From: an uncultured Pelagibacteraceae bacterium
Lineage (GTDB): Bacteria > Pseudomonadota > Alphaproteobacteria > Pelagibacterales > Pelagibacteraceae
Reading direction: 5' to 3'
Length of the DNA stretch: 52,665 nucleotides
NCBI GenBank assembly: GCA_902531765.1
Contig: CACAFC010000009.1
Location: forward strand, 1 to 52,665
Shown here piece by piece: positions 50,886 to 52,665 of the stretch; position 1 is the stretch's first letter; every line of letters starts with the position of its first letter. The position numbers and the translations under genes were made by a program. Under the pieces are notes generated by a model, which ran no database searches, had not been told where the DNA came from, and worked only from the letters and a program-made list of their open reading frames with translations.

Positions 50886-50981
50886 GGCAGTTTCCGCAAA
50901 AACATTAAATTTGCGGTGTCTTTGGAAACAAAGAGATCGACACTAGTCAGCGAGGGTTCGCCCACTAGTGCGATTACTGCT
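50886..50981 (+). ncRNA. Structured leader RNA of ffh (four-helix junction)
   Basis: Helices seen by eye: P1 GGCAGT (50886-50891) with ACTGCT (50976-50981). P2 CCGCAAA (50894-50900) with TTTGCGG (50910-50916). P3 TCTTTG (50919-50924), tetraloop GAAA, CAAAGA (50929-50934). P4 ATCG (50936-50939) plus CACTAGT (50941-50947) with ACTAGTG (50964-50970) plus CGAT (50971-50974), A40 bulged, capped by GCGA/TCGC or GGG-TTCG-CCC. All helices are compatible in one fold enclosing nearly every base. The ffh ATG follows 13 nt later with no ribosome site. I recall an ffh leader motif being proposed for Pelagibacter; this is probably that element, unverified. Confidence 0.75.
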
Positions 50982-50994
50982 GTGTGTAATAAAT

Positions 50995-52353
50995 ATGTTT
51001 GAAAATTTGACAAATAAATTCGAGGAAGTTTTTTCCTCTTTGAAAAAAGCTCCATCACTTGATGAAAATCAGGTTGATGAAGGGCTAAGAGGTATCAGAC
51101 AAGCATTATTAGAAGCTGATGTGTCTCTTGAAGTTGCTAAAGATTTTATTGAAAAAGTTAAACCAAAAGCCTTAGGTCAAGAAATTATTAGGTCAACATC
51201 TCCTGGGGATATGGTTGTAAAGATTGTTTATGATGAGTTAGTAAATCTTTTAGGGGAAAAAAATAATGAAGTAAATTTAAATGCTGTTCCACCAGTACCA
51301 ATGATGCTAGTTGGCTTACAAGGTTCTGGTAAAACTACCACAACAGCTAAACTTGCAAGATATTTAGAAAATACAAAAAAAAAGAAAGTAATGATGGTCA
51401 GTTTAGATATTTATAGACCAGCTGCTCAAGAGCAATTAAAATCTTTAGGTGAACAAAATAATATTTTAACTCTTCCAATAATCGAAGGCCAACAACCTGG
51501 TGATATTTGCCAAAGAGCAATTAGTGCAGCAAATTTAAATGGTGCTGATATTATCTTATTTGATACTGCCGGTAGAACACAAATAGATTTGCAGATGATG
51601 AGCGAAATTAAACAAATCGAAAATACAATTAAACCTGCAGAGACTTTTTTAGTTGCAGACTCACTTACTGGGCAAGTAGCTGCATCAGTAGCAAAAGAAT
51701 TTAATAATACAGTTAATTTATCTGGAATTATTTTAACAAGAGCAGATGGTGATGCAAGAGGCGGGGCTGCTGTAAGTATGAAATTTGTTTCACAGGTCCC
51801 AATAAAATTTTTAGGTATCGGTGAAAAAATTGAAAACCTTGAAGTTTTTCATCCAGACAGAATTGCAAATAGAATTCTTGGGATGGGAGATATTGTTTCT
51901 CTTGTTGAAAAAGCAGCCCAAGATCTTGGAGAAGAAAATATAAAAAAAACAGAGGAAAATTTAAAAAAAGGACAATTCTCAATGCAAGATTATTTAACCC
52001 AACTGAGACAAATGAAAAAAATGGGTGGTATTGAGGGCATCATGTCTTTCATGCCAGGCGTTTCAAAAGTAAAATCTCAAATGGATGCAGCTGGAATTGA
52101 TGAGAGTGTTATTACAAAAAACGAGGCTATAATTTTATCAATGACAAAAAAAGAGAGAGAGAACCCAAAAATAATTGACGGTTCTAGGAAAAAAAGAATT
52201 GCTAATGGTTCAGGAACTGATCCAGCCACTATCAATAAATTGTTGAAACAATTTAAAATGATGTCTGAAATGATGAAGAAGATGTCAAAAGGAAATCTGA
52301 AAGGTATGTCTGACAAAGGAATACCTCCAGAATTATTTAATCAATTAAAATAA
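50995..52353 (+). CDS. ffh: Signal recognition particle protein Ffh
   Basis: 452-aa SRP54 GTPase. It binds signal peptides and SRP RNA and docks with FtsY. G domain: GLQGSGKTTTTAKLA (107-121), DIYRPAA, DTAGR (190-194), TRADGDARGG. The methionine-rich M domain includes the RNA-binding stretch SMTKKERENPKIIDGSRKKR and MMSEMMKKMSKG near the end. ATG 50995 (MFENLTNKFEEV) is chosen over an in-frame ATG at 50968, which lies inside the leader RNA helix P4. rpsP follows after 13 bp. Confidence 0.96.
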   Translation: MFENLTNKFEEVFSSLKKAPSLDENQVDEGLRGIRQALLEADVSLEVAKDFIEKVKPKALGQEIIRSTSPGDMVVKIVYDELVNLLGEKNNEVNLNAVPPVPMMLVGLQGSGKTTTTAKLARYLENTKKKKVMMVSLDIYRPAAQEQLKSLGEQNNILTLPIIEGQQPGDICQRAISAANLNGADIILFDTAGRTQIDLQMMSEIKQIENTIKPAETFLVADSLTGQVAASVAKEFNNTVNLSGIILTRADGDARGGAAVSMKFVSQVPIKFLGIGEKIENLEVFHPDRIANRILGMGDIVSLVEKAAQDLGEENIKKTEENLKKGQFSMQDYLTQLRQMKKMGGIEGIMSFMPGVSKVKSQMDAAGIDESVITKNEAIILSMTKKERENPKIIDGSRKKRIANGSGTDPATINKLLKQFKMMSEMMKKMSKGNLKGMSDKGIPPELFNQLK

Positions 52354-52366
52354 AAAAGGAGAGTAA

Positions 52367-52665
52367 ATGTTAAAACTAAGATTATCTAGGGGTGGTACAA
52401 AAAAAAGACCTGTTTATAAAGTTGTTGTGGCTGATAGTCGATTTGCAAGAGACGGCAGATTTATAGAGAAAGTCGGTTTTTTTAACCCGCTATTACCAAA
52501 AGAAAAAAAAGAAAGAATTGGATTAGAGGCTGAGAGAATAAAATATTGGTTGGGTCAAGGTGCACAACCAACAACAAGAGTAGCTAGAATTTTAGGTGAG
52601 AATGAATTAATGCCTATGCCTGCTAATGGTAATAACCCTCAGAAAGCAATTCCAAAAAAAGATAG
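52367..52665 (+). CDS. rpsP: 30S ribosomal protein S16 (runs off the window end)
   Basis: Small-subunit protein needed for 30S assembly. [20 protein letters not shown] (2-21), [20 protein letters not shown] (22-41) and [17 protein letters not shown] (about 60-76) are the S16 signature. The frame is open to the last base (99 codons), so the C-terminal extension is incomplete here. A strong ribosome site AAGGAG ends 5 nt before the ATG. It lies 13 bp after ffh, the usual bacterial ffh-rpsP order that continues to rimM and trmD. Confidence 0.95.
   Translation, partial: MLKLRLSRGGTKKRPVYKVVVADSRFARDGRFIEKVGFFNPLLPKEKKERIGLEAERIKYWLGQGAQPTTRVARILGENELMPMPANGNNPQKAIPKKD

Noticed and set aside
50951-50963. 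GGTTCG near 50955-50960 as the T loop of a tRNA
   Set aside because: No acceptor, D or anticodon arms can be built around it; it is the capped tip of leader helix P4.
50886-50981. The ffh leader as the SRP RNA (4.5S) gene itself
   Set aside because: The conserved SRP RNA tip and its internal loops (around GGTCAGGTCCGGAAGGAAGCAGC in known 4.5S RNAs) are not present, and the element is a branched junction, not a single rod.
50968-50994. Nine extra codons at the ffh N-terminus from ATG 50968
   Set aside because: They lie within the 3' side of the leader helices and encode no part of the conserved N domain; ATG 50995 fits the family.

Overview
The window looks like a piece of a SAR11-clade alphaproteobacterium (Candidatus Pelagibacter or a close relative). 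It is strongly A+T rich and densely packed. Convergent genes overlap at their stop codons, operons have spacers of 0-5 bp, and no stretch of 300 bases lacks a gene; the longest gaps, about 105-160 bp, lie before the tRNA-Gly, ccmC, ffh and TRAP genes and between the symporter operon and its divergent neighbour. Gene content is typical of a streamlined marine heterotroph: TRAP transport, an acetate-type symporter with acetyl-CoA synthetase, cytochrome c maturation, 2-hydroxyacid oxidases, photolyase-like proteins and many small membrane proteins. The species call is inference from layout and families, not from a database search.

Layout. 1-7.9 kb: partial ftsK, a UbiH-type hydroxylase, a LON-domain protein, a sulfotransferase, tRNA-Gly(GCC) with its promoter, pterin dehydratase, then a minus-strand run rpe / heparinase-like / purH and a YggT-like protein. 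7.9-12.8 kb: a two-subunit solute:sodium symporter and acetyl-CoA synthetase with an unusual lysine-rich head. 12.8-18.7 kb: EVE protein, tsaD, then hemC-hemD-mscS-yggT-folD and two small proteins. 18.7-26.4 kb: an accessory-looking block with an EamA transporter, a PQQ-type sugar dehydrogenase lacking a normal start codon, an AMP ligase with only its N-terminal domain, a DUF6356-like protein, an atypical SDR, a photolyase-related protein with a DUF2256 partner, a small basic protein, a second photolyase whose domains appear permuted, and PsiE. 26.4-31.3 kb: argG, IalB-like, aldo/keto reductase, Bax-inhibitor-like, DUF2794, yciB, hspQ. 31.3-36.1 kb: a structured leader, then ccmC-D-E-F-G-H and a PagL-like outer membrane protein. 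36.1-46.8 kb: a co-directional catabolic block of two tandem FMN 2-hydroxyacid oxidases, an aminotransferase, an FAD 2-hydroxyacid dehydrogenase, an NAD 2-hydroxyacid dehydrogenase, a TRAP transporter (P-Q-M) and an amidase. 46.8-52.7 kb: EamA transporter, alpha/beta hydrolase, a secreted unknown, ftsY and dapF on the minus strand, and a highly structured leader RNA in front of ffh followed by the start of rpsP.

How it fits together. The acetate-type symporter and Acs would import and activate a small carboxylate. The 36-47 kb block would import an organic acid or amide and interconvert 2-hydroxyacids, 2-oxoacids and amino acids. The ccm genes supply c-type cytochromes, and hemC/hemD supply the tetrapyrrole. 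ftsY and ffh encode the two GTPases of the signal recognition particle pathway. The most striking signals that ordinary gene calls do not explain are the ffh leader RNA (50886-50981), the two-state leader before ccmC (31357-31427), the FAD-domain-first photolyase (24379-25518), the lysine-rich head on Acs, and the dehydrogenase that appears to start at CTG.
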